Shown here one piece after another: positions 33,729-42,244 of a stretch of 64,000 nt of DNA. Both the position numbers and the translations under genes were made by a program. The notes below the pieces were generated by a model, which saw only the letters and a list, made by a program, of their open reading frames with translations, was not told where the DNA came from and ran no database searches. Position 1 is the first letter of the stretch. Each line of letters begins with the position of its first letter. The DNA comes from Salinimicrobium sp963739625 (GTDB taxonomy: Bacteria > Bacteroidota > Bacteroidia > Flavobacteriales > Flavobacteriaceae), in assembly GCA_963739625.1 (NCBI GenBank), contig CAVUAU010000002.1, forward strand, positions 74,457 through 138,456, given 5' to 3'.

Positions 33729-34710
33729 TTATTCCTTATACATTACTTTCTTCACCGCCTTGATCACATCATTATGATTTGGCAACCACTCCTCGAGTAA
33801 AACCGGAGAATACGGCGCAGGTGTATCGGCAGTGTTGATCTTTTCAATTGGCGCGTCAAGGAAATCAAAGGCTTTAGACTGCACCTGGTAAGTGATCTCT
33901 GTAGCGACGTTTCCAAATGGCCATGCCTCTTCGAGGATCACCAGCCTGTTAGTCTTTTTAACCGACTTAAGAATGGTTTCATGATCCATTGGACGAATGG
34001 TTCTCAAGTCAATGATCTCACATGAGATCCCTTCTTTTTCGAGTTCTTCGGCGGCCTGGTAGGCTTGCTTAATGATCTTTCCAAAAGAAACGATGGTAAC
34101 ATCTGTACCTTCACGCTTCACATCGGCAACACCAATAGGAAGTACATATTCTTCTTCGGGCACTTCCCCTTTATCACCATACATTTGTTCGCTTTCCATG
34201 AAGATCACAGGATCGTCATCGCGAATCGCGGCTTTTAAAAGACCTTTTGCATCGTAAGGATTTGAAGGCACGATCACCTTTAAGCCCGGGAGTGTTGGCA
34301 TACCAGCTCTCAAACGCCTGGGAGTGAGTAGCACCCAATTGCCCGGCAGAAGCTGTTGGCCCGCGAAATACTATAGGAATATTAAACTGCCCGCCACTCA
34401 TTTGGCGCATTTTGGCAGCATTGTTTATGATCTGGTCAATACCTACCAAAGAAAAGTTGAAGGTCATGAACTCCACGATGGGACGGTTACCGTTCATCGC
34501 ACTTCCAATACCTATTCCTGAAAAGCCCAGTTCTGAAATTGGCGTATCGATCACCCTCTCTGGTCCAAACTCGTCCAGCATTCCTTTTGACGCCTTGTAG
34601 GCTCCATTATATTCGGCAACTTCCTCGCCCATCAAGTAGATAGATTCGTCTCTGCGCATCTCCTCACTCATGGCTTCGGCAATTGCTTCCCTGAATTGGA
34701 TAGTCTTCAT
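33729..34710 (-). CDS. pdhB: Pyruvate dehydrogenase E1 component, beta subunit, apparent frameshift
   Basis: Beta chain of the thiamine-diphosphate E1 that decarboxylates pyruvate. N-terminal part MKTIQFREAIAEAMSEEMRRD, LMGEEVAEYNGAYK, FVEFMTFNF-type segment and FRGPTASAGQLGATHSQAFESWYANTPGLK. The C-terminal part has VIVPSNPYDAKGLLKAAIRDDDPVIFME and PLVILEEAWPFGNVATEI-like sequence. The two parts are in different frames with the junction inside about 34279-34292. One base less gives 326 residues, the family length. The alpha subunit is not adjacent. It is divergent from etfB. Confidence 0.93.
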
Positions 34711-34828
34711 TATGCGTTAATGTTTAAATTTTTTGAGGGAACAAAAATAGTAATTCAAAAAGGGATAAACGACTTCTGAAGAACAAAAATTTCTTATGCA
34801 TGCACAGTAAATTTCCTTCCAAATTGTG

Positions 34829-34836
34829 TATCTTCG
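34829..34836 (+). promoter_or_regulatory. Possible -7 box of etfB
   Basis: TATCTTCG, one mismatch from TAnnTTTG, 37 bases before the etfB ATG in the gap between divergent pdhB and etfB. Confidence 0.4.
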
Positions 34837-34873
34837 TAAACCATATAAAGTTTTATCTAAAATATTGAGATAT

Positions 34874-35620
34874 ATGAAAATATTAGTGTGTATTAGTCAT
34901 GTTCCTGACACTACTTCTAAAATTAACTTTTCGGAAGGTGATACAAAATTTGACACCAATGGGGTGCAGTTTGTCATCAATCCAAACGATGAATTTGGCC
35001 TTACCCGTGCAATGTGGTTCAAAGAAAAACAGGGAGCTACAGTAGATGTGGTCAATGTTGGCGGTCCCGAAACCGAACCTACCCTTAGAAAGGCCCTTGC
35101 TATTGGAGCAGATTCTGCCATTCGCGTCAACACTCCGGCGACAGACGGGGTTTATGTTGCCAAACAACTGGCAAAGGTGGTAAAAGATGGAAATTATGAC
35201 CTTATTATAGCAGGCCGTGAATCAATTGACTACAACGGCGGAATGGTTCCCGGAATGCTCGCCGGGCTTATTGGTGCAAATTTCGTGAACACCTGTATAG
35301 GGCTTGAAGTTGAAGGAGATGAAGCCACTGTTATTCGCGAAATAGACGGAGGTAAAGAAACCCTGAAAGCAAAACTTCCTCTGGTGATTGGCGGCCAAAA
35401 AGGAATTGTTGAGGAAAGTGACCTCCGCATCCCGAATATGAGAGGGATCATGCAGGCGCGTAAAAAACCTTTGAACGTAGTGGAGCCAGTTGAAACCAAC
35501 ACCAGTACTGAAGCCGTTAAGTTTGAAAAACCTGAACCAAAAGGCCAGATCAAAATGATCGATCCTGAAAATCTTGATGAATTGATCGACCTGCTTCACA
35601 ACGAAGCCAAGGTGATCTAA
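34874..35620 (+). CDS. etfB: Electron transfer flavoprotein, beta subunit
   Basis: 248 residues. MKILVCISHVPDTTSKINF start, VINPNDEFGLTRAMWFKE near residue 36, LIIAGRESIDYNGGMVPGMLAGLIG near 118 (the AMP-binding region) and the C-terminal domain-anchoring segment. With EtfA it carries electrons from acyl-CoA dehydrogenases, such as the one at 21598, to the quinone pool. ATG 34874 is preferred over one 48 bases upstream, which lies in the promoter region. Followed by etfA after about 90 bases. Confidence 0.93.
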   Translation: MKILVCISHVPDTTSKINFSEGDTKFDTNGVQFVINPNDEFGLTRAMWFKEKQGATVDVVNVGGPETEPTLRKALAIGADSAIRVNTPATDGVYVAKQLAKVVKDGNYDLIIAGRESIDYNGGMVPGMLAGLIGANFVNTCIGLEVEGDEATVIREIDGGKETLKAKLPLVIGGQKGIVEESDLRIPNMRGIMQARKKPLNVVEPVETNTSTEAVKFEKPEPKGQIKMIDPENLDELIDLLHNEAKVI

Positions 35621-35713
35621 GGTTTAAAGTTCAAGGTTCGAGGTTTTGAAAATTGGAATTTCGAGCCTGGAATTAATATTCAATATTCATTATAAAATAT
35701 TCAATAAGAAGAT

Positions 35714-36683
35714 ATGTCAGTTTTAGTATATACAGAATCAGAAGAAGGAAAGTTTAAGAAGACGGCTTTCGAAGTCGCTTCTTATGCCAAAGGAGTGGCC
35801 GATATGATGGGCACTCAGGTAACTGCTGTGGCCTTTAACGCAGGTGATACTTCAGAACTTGGAAACTACGGGGTGAGCAAAGTGCTTAAGGTGAACAGCG
35901 ACAAACTTGAAAAGTTTAACGCAGAAGCCTACGCCGATGCCATTAAGCAGGCTGCCGAAAAAGAAGGAGCCAAAGTTGTGATAGTTAGTCAAAGCGCGAA
36001 TGCCAAATACCTGGCGCCACTTTTGGCCGTGCAGCTCGAAGCGGGTTATGCCTCTAACGTGGTTGCCCTGCCCGAAAGCACAGAACCTCTTGAGGTCAAA
36101 AGAACAGCTTTTACCAACAAAGCATTTAACTTCACCAGGATCTCTACAGATGTAAAGATTATTGGAGTTTCCAAAAATGCCTTTGGACTTAAGGAAAGCC
36201 AGACAGAAGTAAGCGATGAGGAATTCTCCCCGTCTCTTTCTGAAGAAGATTTCTCTGTAAATGTCGTTTCTGTCGATAAAGCAGCTAATAAAGTAACAAT
36301 AGCCGATGCAGAGATCGTTGTTTCCGGTGGACGCGGACTTAAAGGTCCGGAGAACTGGGGCATGATAGAAGAACTTGCCAGATACACTTAATGCCGCTAC
36401 TGCCTGCTCCAAACCTGTTAGTGATATGGGATGGAGACCGCACAGTGAACACGTGGGACAAACAGGGAAGCCTGTAGCAGCCAATCTCTACATTGCAGTA
36501 GGGATTTCGGGAGCCATACAGCACCTTGCGGGAGTTAGTGCCTCGAAGACTAAAGTAGTGATCAACAATGATCCCGAAGCTCCGTTTTTCAAGGCTGCCG
36601 ACTACGGAATCGTGGGAGACGCTTTTGAGATCGTGCCCCGACTTACCGAAAAATTAAAGGAATTTAAAGCGAATAACGCATAA
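35714..36683 (+). CDS. etfA: Electron transfer flavoprotein, alpha subunit, apparent frameshift
   Basis: FAD-carrying partner of EtfB. MSVLVYTESEEGKFKKTAFEVASYA start, then VVSGGRGLKGPENWGMIEELA. The FAD-binding C-terminal domain reads NAATACSKPVSDMGWRPHSEHVGQTGK, IAVGISGAIQHLAGVSASKTKVVINNDPEAPFF. The frame breaks at about 36380-36383 (CAGATAC); without one base it reads AST or ART before LNAATACSKP and gives 322 residues, the family length. A terminator follows at 36711. Confidence 0.94.
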
Positions 36684-36710
36684 TTTTTTTAAATTGCGAG
36701 CCGTAAAATG

Positions 36711-36757
36711 GGCTGTCTAAGTTAGGTTTATTGCCCTACTGGACAGCCTTTTTTTTG
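36711..36757 (+). terminator. Terminator of etfA
   Basis: Long interrupted stem from GGCTGTC (36711) to GACAGCC (36742-36748), with inner AGT/ACT pairs, followed by eight T. Confidence 0.85.
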
Positions 36758-36769
36758 TATTTTTGAAGT

Positions 36770-37390
36770 ATGAGTTTAGTGCGCCTTAACATTAAAGGAA
36801 TTTCTTACAGCCAAACACAAAATGGGGCATATGCCTTAATTTTGAGCGAAGTTGACGGAGAACGCAAACTCCCTATTGTTATTGGGGCCTTTGAAGCGCA
36901 GTCTATAGCAATAGCTCTCGAAAAGGAGATCAAACCTCCCCGCCCACTCACCCACGACCTTTTTAAGAATTTTGCCGACAGGTTTGAGATCGTCGTGAAA
37001 CAGGTGATCATTCATAAGCTGGTAGATGGGGTATTTTACTCCAGCCTAATTTGTGAACGGGACAAGATCGAGGAGATCATTGATGCGAGAACCAGTGACG
37101 CTATTGCGCTGGCATTGAGATTCCAGGCACCTATTTTCACCTATAAGAATATCCTGGACAAAGCCGGGATCTATCTCAAGGGTGATGCTAAAAAAGAAGA
37201 AAAAGAAAAGCAAAAAGAGGATATTATTGTTGATGAGCTCTTCTCCAGCGAAGTTGAAGTAAAATCCAACGAACCCGAGTATAAGAAACTTTCCCTTAAC
37301 GAACTTAATAATATGTTGGACCAGGCCGTGAAAAACGAGGACTACGAAAAAGCGGCCCGTATAAGAGATGAGATCTCCAAACGAAAATAA
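36770..37390 (+). CDS. Bifunctional nuclease family protein (DUF151) with C-terminal UVR motif
   Basis: 206 residues. DUF151 domain at about 1-135: RKLPIVIGAFEAQSIAIALE near residue 32 and DARTSDAIALALRFQAPIF near 105. A Lys/Glu-rich linker follows, then a UvrB/C-type helix pair LNNMLDQAVKNEDYEKAARIRDEISKR at the end. DUF151 proteins are reported nucleases in plants and bacteria; the role here is unproven. A TATTTTTG -7-like box lies only 5 bases before the ATG, which would give an almost leaderless mRNA. It is 11 bases from the transporter gene, so co-transcribed with it. Confidence 0.86.
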   Translation: MSLVRLNIKGISYSQTQNGAYALILSEVDGERKLPIVIGAFEAQSIAIALEKEIKPPRPLTHDLFKNFADRFEIVVKQVIIHKLVDGVFYSSLICERDKIEEIIDARTSDAIALALRFQAPIFTYKNILDKAGIYLKGDAKKEEKEKQKEDIIVDELFSSEVEVKSNEPEYKKLSLNELNNMLDQAVKNEDYEKAARIRDEISKRK

Positions 37391-37401
37391 CCCCCCGCTT
37401 T

Positions 37402-39114
37402 ATGACTAAATTTTGGTGTGGCCTATTCCTGGTTTTCTTCGGAATAAGCACTTCTTTTGCCCAAAACATTTCCAAAACCTGGAATGTAGAGGCAGCTAAG
37501 GACAGCCTTGACAACGACCTTTTTCAACTTGATCCGGCTACAGACTATCTCAAATTTGAAGACAGCTCTTTCGAATTTAACCTGAAAGGTGGAAACATCA
37601 GTGAAGCCTCGGGAACTTACAGGCTTGAAAATGACAAATTACTCCTCGATTTTGACGATCGCACAGACAGCATCAGGGAGTTCCAGGTCAGTAATTTCAC
37701 AGATTCTACCCTTGTCCTCTCCGGCAATAATGTCGTTTACAGCTTAAAAGAGGCACCACAATCTGCTGCTGCTGTTTTACCGGTAGCGACTAAGAAAAAT
37801 ATGATCCCCAGTGCAGGTATATCTTTTAAGAGTATCTGGCGTGGGGTGTTAGGAATGATCTCGCTAATCGTGATCGCCTTTTTGTTCAGCAGCAACCGCA
37901 AAGGAATCAACTGGAAAACTGTTGGCCTTGGGCTGGCAGGGCAGCTGTTATTGGCTATAGGCGTGCTTAAGATCGAGATCGTCCAGGATGTCTTTGAATT
38001 TGTAGGCGGCATCTTTGTTCTTATCCTTGATTTTACCGCGGCAGGAAGTGAATTCCTGTTGGGAGGCCTAATGAACGCCGACAGTTACGGGTTTATCTTC
38101 CTGTTCCAGGTACTGCCCACCATCATTTTCTTTTCGGCCCTTACCTCGGTACTTTTCTATCTTGGGGTTATCCAGATAGTGGTAAAAGGAATGGCCTGGG
38201 TTTTAACCAAGGTGCTTGGTATCTCGGGCCCTGAAAGTTTAAGTGTTGCCGGTAATATCTTTTTGGGGCAGACAGAAGCGCCTTTGATGATCAAGGCCTA
38301 TCTCGAAAGAATGACTAGATCTGAAATTCTCCTGGTCATGGTTGGTGGGATGGCCACCGTAGCAGGAGGTGTACTGGCCGCTTATATTGGCTTTTTGGGA
38401 GGTGACGATCCTGCGCTTAGGCTGGAATTTGCAAAACACCTTTTGGCCGCCTCGGTAATGGCAGCACCCGGTGCTATTGTAGTTTCCAAGATCCTTTACC
38501 CGCAAACGGAAGCCATTGACACCAATGTAGAAGTCTCTTCAGAAAAAATAGGTTCAAACATTCTTGACGCCATTGCCAACGGTACTACCGAAGGTCTTAA
38601 ACTTGCAGCTAACGTGGCGGCAATGCTGCTGGTATTCATCGCTTTTATTGCCATGATCAACTACATTCTCGGCTGGATTGGTGGGTTCACCACGCTTAAC
38701 TCCTTACTTGCCGAAAATACACCTTACGCCAAACTCTCACTTGAATCTATTTTGGGGACCATTTTCGCGCCTTTGATGTGGCTTATTGGTGTCGCCAGGG
38801 AAGATATGATGCTCATGGGACAACTGCTGGGTATCAAGCTCGCGGCAAGTGAGTTTGTAGGTTACATCCAGCTGGCAGAGCTTAAAAATCCTGTGAATGC
38901 ATTGAGCCTCACTTACGAAAAATCGGTTATTATGGCCACTTATATGCTCTGCGGATTTGCCAACTTTGCTTCTATCGGGATCCAGATAGGAGGAATTGGT
39001 TCTCTGGCACCGGGCCAACGCAGAACCTTATCAGAATTTGGGATGAGAGCGCTTATAGGCGGTACTATTGCCTCTTTGCTTTCGGCTACAATCGCGGGAA
39101 TGATCATCGGGTAA
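37402..39114 (+). CDS. Concentrative nucleoside transporter with N-terminal periplasmic domain
   Basis: 570 residues. Residues 1-20 are a signal peptide (ending STSFAQ). Residues ~21-115 form a beta-rich lipocalin-like domain (GTYRLENDKLLLDFDDRTD). After that comes a CNT/NupC-type permease with about ten membrane segments, including LGVIQIVVKGMAWVLTKVLGISGPESLSVAGNIFLGQTEAPLMIKAYL and SIGIQIGGIGSLAPGQRRTLSEFGMRAL. It imports nucleosides with H+ or Na+. The extracytoplasmic domain in front of a permease is unusual. Thymidylate synthase and dNK elsewhere in the window fit nucleoside metabolism. Confidence 0.88.
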   Translation: MTKFWCGLFLVFFGISTSFAQNISKTWNVEAAKDSLDNDLFQLDPATDYLKFEDSSFEFNLKGGNISEASGTYRLENDKLLLDFDDRTDSIREFQVSNFTDSTLVLSGNNVVYSLKEAPQSAAAVLPVATKKNMIPSAGISFKSIWRGVLGMISLIVIAFLFSSNRKGINWKTVGLGLAGQLLLAIGVLKIEIVQDVFEFVGGIFVLILDFTAAGSEFLLGGLMNADSYGFIFLFQVLPTIIFFSALTSVLFYLGVIQIVVKGMAWVLTKVLGISGPESLSVAGNIFLGQTEAPLMIKAYLERMTRSEILLVMVGGMATVAGGVLAAYIGFLGGDDPALRLEFAKHLLAASVMAAPGAIVVSKILYPQTEAIDTNVEVSSEKIGSNILDAIANGTTEGLKLAANVAAMLLVFIAFIAMINYILGWIGGFTTLNSLLAENTPYAKLSLESILGTIFAPLMWLIGVAREDMMLMGQLLGIKLAASEFVGYIQLAELKNPVNALSLTYEKSVIMATYMLCGFANFASIGIQIGGIGSLAPGQRRTLSEFGMRALIGGTIASLLSATIAGMIIG

Positions 39115-39140
39115 TTTCCGAAGCAATTTAACACATACAC

Positions 39141-39187
39141 TTCCGGGTGATTTTTCTATTTTAGCGAAGAATCACCCGGAATTTTTT
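39141..39187 (+). terminator. Terminator of the nucleoside transporter gene
   Basis: 12-bp stem TTCCGGGTGATT/AATCACCCGGAA (39141-39152 with 39170-39181) followed by six T. Confidence 0.88.
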
Positions 39188-39196
39188 GTTCCGAGG

Positions 39197-39226
39197 GTCC
39201 TGCAAGTTTTCAAAACCTTGTAGGAC
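39197..39226. repeat. REP-type palindrome
   Basis: GTCCTGCAAG...CTTGTAGGAC with TTTTCAAAA at the centre, same family as 12741-12772; one G is lost on the left arm. Confidence 0.72.
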
Positions 39227-39250
39227 TTCAAACAATAATACCCTCAATAC

Positions 39251-39285
39251 CAGACCCACAAGGTCCTTAAGACCTTGCAGGTCTG
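39251..39285. repeat. REP-type palindrome
   Basis: Arms CAGACCCACAAGGTC and GACCTTGCAGGTCTG around CTTAA, two mismatches. The CAAGGTC/GACCTTG core matches the other REPs. It is 50 bases before thyA. Confidence 0.7.
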
Positions 39286-39335
39286 CAATAATTCTGAAGC
39301 TCAAGCTAAAATCACATTTTTGGAACCTTAGGAAT

Positions 39336-40160
39336 ATGAAACAGTATCACGACCTCTTAAAACACATACTCGAGAACGGAAATGAAAAAGGTGACCGCAC
39401 CGGCACCGGTACAAAAAGCGTTTTTGGCTACCAAATGCGGTTTGACCTGAGTGAAGGTTTTCCCATGGTTACCACCAAAAAATTGCATTTAAAGTCTATC
39501 ATTTATGAGCTGTTGTGGTTCCTCAAAGGCGACACCAACGTTAAATATTTACAGGAACACGGGGTGCGCATCTGGAACGAGTGGGCCGATGAGAATGGCA
39601 GTTTAGGTCCCGTCTATGGACATCAATGGCGCAACTGGAATTCTGAAGAGATCGACCAGATCAAAGAGATCGTAGAAACGCTAAAAAAGAATCCAAACAG
39701 CAGGCGAATGCTGGTTTCGGCCTGGAATCCTTCAGTCCTGCCTGACACCTCAAAATCATTTTCAGAAAATGTGGCCAACGGGAAAGCTGCACTCCCGCCC
39801 TGCCATGCCTTTTTTCAGTTCTACGTAGCCGATGGTAAACTCTCCTGCCAGCTGTACCAGCGCAGCGCAGACGTTTTCCTTGGCGTGCCTTTTAACATCG
39901 CCTCATACGCGCTGCTCACCATGATGATGGCGCAGGTGTGCGGCTATGAAGCGGGAGATTTTATTCACACTTTTGGTGATGTGCACATTTACAACAACCA
40001 CCTGGAGCAGGTGGAACTGCAGTTGACCAGGGATCCAAGGAAACTTCCCACAATGAAGCTTAACCCCGAAGTAAAAGATATTTTTGATTTTAAGTTTGAA
40101 GATTTTATCTTGGAGAATTATGACCCGCATCCTCCTATTAAAGGAAAGGTTGCGGTGTAA
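39336..40160 (+). CDS. thyA: Thymidylate synthase
   Basis: 274 residues, dUMP to dTMP with methylene-tetrahydrofolate. Landmarks: GDRTGTGTKSVFGYQMRFDL near residue 20, ELLWFLKGDTN near 56, the catalytic Cys in LPPCHAFFQFYV near 155, CQLYQRSADVFLGVPFNIASYALL near 174 and HIYNNHLEQ near 214. The upstream in-frame extension to 39186 reads through two REP palindromes and is not protein-like; ATG 39336 is the start. Works with FolA (46484), which recycles the dihydrofolate produced. Confidence 0.96.
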   Translation: MKQYHDLLKHILENGNEKGDRTGTGTKSVFGYQMRFDLSEGFPMVTTKKLHLKSIIYELLWFLKGDTNVKYLQEHGVRIWNEWADENGSLGPVYGHQWRNWNSEEIDQIKEIVETLKKNPNSRRMLVSAWNPSVLPDTSKSFSENVANGKAALPPCHAFFQFYVADGKLSCQLYQRSADVFLGVPFNIASYALLTMMMAQVCGYEAGDFIHTFGDVHIYNNHLEQVELQLTRDPRKLPTMKLNPEVKDIFDFKFEDFILENYDPHPPIKGKVAV

Positions 40161-40187
40161 TTTGTCTAATTTAAATTTTTAAGCACC

Positions 40188-40562
40188 ATGAAAAGATTAA
40201 TGATCGTTGCCTGCCTGCTCTTTGGCGGAATTGCCGTTTCCCAAGCCCAGCAAACCTCACCTGTGTGGCCGGGATGTGAAAATGCAGAAGACGCAGGGGA
40301 CTGCTTTAACAAAAAACTGGCGGAACATGTGCGCGAAAACTATGAGTATCCTATGGATGGGAACGAATATGTTCGCGGCACGGTAAAGGTTTCTTTTGAA
40401 ATTAATGAAAAAGGAGAAGTAGAGGTAAAATCTGTTGAGGGGGACCAGCCCAAGGTGAACCAGGCCGCCCGGGAAATGTTGGAAAAGATTCCAGACATGA
40501 AGCCCGGAACGCTCAATGGCGAACCCGATGCCAGAACCTTTACCAGCACTTATAAATTTTAA
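40188..40562 (+). CDS. Small exported protein with TonB C-terminal-like domain
   Basis: 124 residues. Signal peptide ending at VSQAQ, then SPVWPGCENAEDAGDCFNKKLAEHVRENYEYP, and RGTVKVSFEINEKGEVEVKSVEG as in TonB C-terminal folds, but with no proline-rich spacer or membrane anchor. The two Cys of WPGCENAEDAGDC may form a disulfide. It is followed 8 bases later by a paralogue with the same layout. Probably periplasmic; partner unknown. 27 bases after thyA. Confidence 0.78.
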   Translation: MKRLMIVACLLFGGIAVSQAQQTSPVWPGCENAEDAGDCFNKKLAEHVRENYEYPMDGNEYVRGTVKVSFEINEKGEVEVKSVEGDQPKVNQAAREMLEKIPDMKPGTLNGEPDARTFTSTYKF

Positions 40563-40570
40563 ATTTGAAA

Positions 40571-40984
40571 ATGAAAAATTTCCTGTTCGTTTTATTGCTA
40601 CTCTGCGGAAGTCTTTCTTTTGCCCAAACAGGGGTGAGTGTGAATGGCAATAGCCTCAATACTAAAGAGATTTCCCCGGTGTGGCCGGGTTGCAGCGGCA
40701 CCGAAGCTGCAAAAAAAGCTTGTTTCAAGCAGAAAATGGTGGAGCACATGAAATCGCACTACCATTTTCCAAAAGACGCGCAGGGAAATTATATCAGGGG
40801 AAAAGCCGTGGTTTCCTTCCAGGTGAATGAGCAGGGAAAAGTAGAAGTGATTTCTGTAGAAGGCCCAAAAAAGGAACTTAATGCAGAGGCTAAAAAGATC
40901 GTCGAGGCCATGCCTGTTATGGAACCGGGACAGCTCGCCGGCAAACCTGTTGCGGTGAAATACAAGATGCCTTTCACCTTCTAG
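40571..40984 (+). CDS. Small exported protein with TonB C-terminal-like domain (paralogue)
   Basis: 137 residues. Signal peptide ending SLSFAQ, then SPVWPGCSGTEAAKKACFKQKMVEHMKSHYHFPKD and RGKAVVSFQVNEQGKVEVISVEG. It is clearly a tandem duplicate of the gene at 40188, diverged to about half identity by eye. An alternative ATG lies 6 bases upstream. The conserved two-Cys N-terminal motif and VxxVEG block mark a small family. Function unknown. Confidence 0.78.
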   Translation: MKNFLFVLLLLCGSLSFAQTGVSVNGNSLNTKEISPVWPGCSGTEAAKKACFKQKMVEHMKSHYHFPKDAQGNYIRGKAVVSFQVNEQGKVEVISVEGPKKELNAEAKKIVEAMPVMEPGQLAGKPVAVKYKMPFTF

Positions 40985-41031
40985 ACCTGTTTGTTAGCTT
41001 TACCTTAACGCTTTCCTGGAGTATAAAACCA

Positions 41032-41067
41032 TAAATTTGAAGGAAACCATTGTGTTTCCTTTTTTTT
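41032..41067 (+). promoter_or_regulatory. -7 box TAAATTTG fused to a terminator-like hairpin, before egtB
   Basis: TAAATTTG (41032-41039) fully matches TAnnTTTG. Bases 41040-41061 form AAGGAAAC/GTTTCCTT followed by a T run ending directly at the egtB ATG. The hairpin probably terminates transcripts from upstream, and the promoter restarts within it. Confidence 0.5.
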
Positions 41068-42232
41068 ATGATCAATACTGAAGACCTCATAAAGCTTTTT
41101 ACCCAAACCCGTGCCCGTACCAAAGAGATCTGTTCTTTTTTAAAGACCGAAGATTATGTGGTACAGCCAATCGAGGATGTTTCTCCTCCAAAATGGCATT
41201 TAGGGCATACCACCTGGTTTTTTGAGGAATTCGTGCTGAAAGAAAACCTGCCCGGGTATCGCATTTTTGACAGCCGGTATGCGTATGTCTTTAACAGCTA
41301 CTACGAAAGTGCAGGAGAAAAAGTACTTAGGTCCAACCGCGGTAATCTTTCGAGACCTTCGGTTTCTGAAGTTTATGATTTCAGGGAACATGTTACAAAA
41401 CACCTGCTGCAACTTTTGGAGCAGGATCCTTCCGAAGCTATAAAGGAAGTCATTGAACTTGGCTGCCATCACGAGAAGCAGCACCAGGAGCTATTGCTTA
41501 CAGATATCAAGTACATTCTGGGAAACAATCCGCTGCACCCGGTTTACAACAAAGAATTTGATGAAAATCCTGTTCAGGATCTTAAGCAGGAGTGGATCGC
41601 CATGCAGGAGGGCATTTATGAAATTGGACATGACAGGCCGGGCGAATTCTGCTATGATAACGAGTTGGGCCGGCATAAAACATACCTGCAGCATTATGAG
41701 CTGTCCAACAAGCTGGTCACCAATAAAGAATACCTTGAGTTCATGGAAGACGGCGGCTATGAAAAAGTCTTGCTCTGGCATGCAGAAGGTTGGGACTGGG
41801 TCAACCAAAATGAAATAACCGCTCCGTTTTACTGGCACAAGATAGAAGGCCAATGGCAACAATACACTTTAAGCGGACTAAAACCTGTAGATCCCAATGC
41901 ACCCGTGACTCATATTTCCTATTACGAAGCTTTTGCTTATGCGCAATGGAAAGGCCTGCGCCTGCCAACCGAATTTGAATGGGAAGCGGCGCAGCAACAA
42001 ATTGACTGGGGAAGTCGCTGGGAATGGACCGAGAGTGCCTACTCCCCCTACCCCGGCTACACTAAAGCTCCCGGAGCGCTGGGCGAATACAACGGTAAAT
42101 TTATGGTGAACCAGAAAGTGCTGAGAGGGCAGCTCTGTTGCTACCGCTCCTAACCACGTGCGGCCGAGCTACCGCAATTTTTTTCATCCACATTTGCGCT
42201 GGCAATTCACCGGACTAAGGTTGGCCCGCTAA
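41068..42232 (+). CDS. egtB: Ergothioneine-type sulfoxide synthase EgtB, apparent frameshift near the 3' end
   Basis: Non-heme iron enzyme coupling trimethylhistidine with a thiol. N-terminal DinB-like domain: SPPKWHLGHTTWFFEEFVL near residue 41 and GCHHEKQHQELLLTDIKYI near 134, giving the His-x3-His-type iron ligands. The C-terminal formylglycine-generating-enzyme-like domain has LRLPTEFEWEAA near 304. One extra base in GGG at 42127-42129 cuts the protein short. Repaired, it reads VLRGSSVATAPNHVRPSYRNFFHPHLRWQFTGLRLA and is 387 residues. It is 12 bases before egtD. Whether the product is ergothioneine or a related thiol-histidine is inference. Confidence 0.88.
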
Positions 42233-42244
42233 TACTTCAAAAAC

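Noticed and set aside
35852..36484. 210-codon minus-strand ORF opposite etfA
   Set aside because: Shadow of etfA; the real gene carries all motifs.
39186..39335. N-terminal extension of thymidylate synthase
   Set aside because: It reads through two REP palindromes and lacks protein character.
41040..41067. Hairpin before egtB as an amino-acid attenuator
   Set aside because: No leader ORF with cognate codons upstream; a promoter box overlaps it, so it is better read as the upstream terminator.
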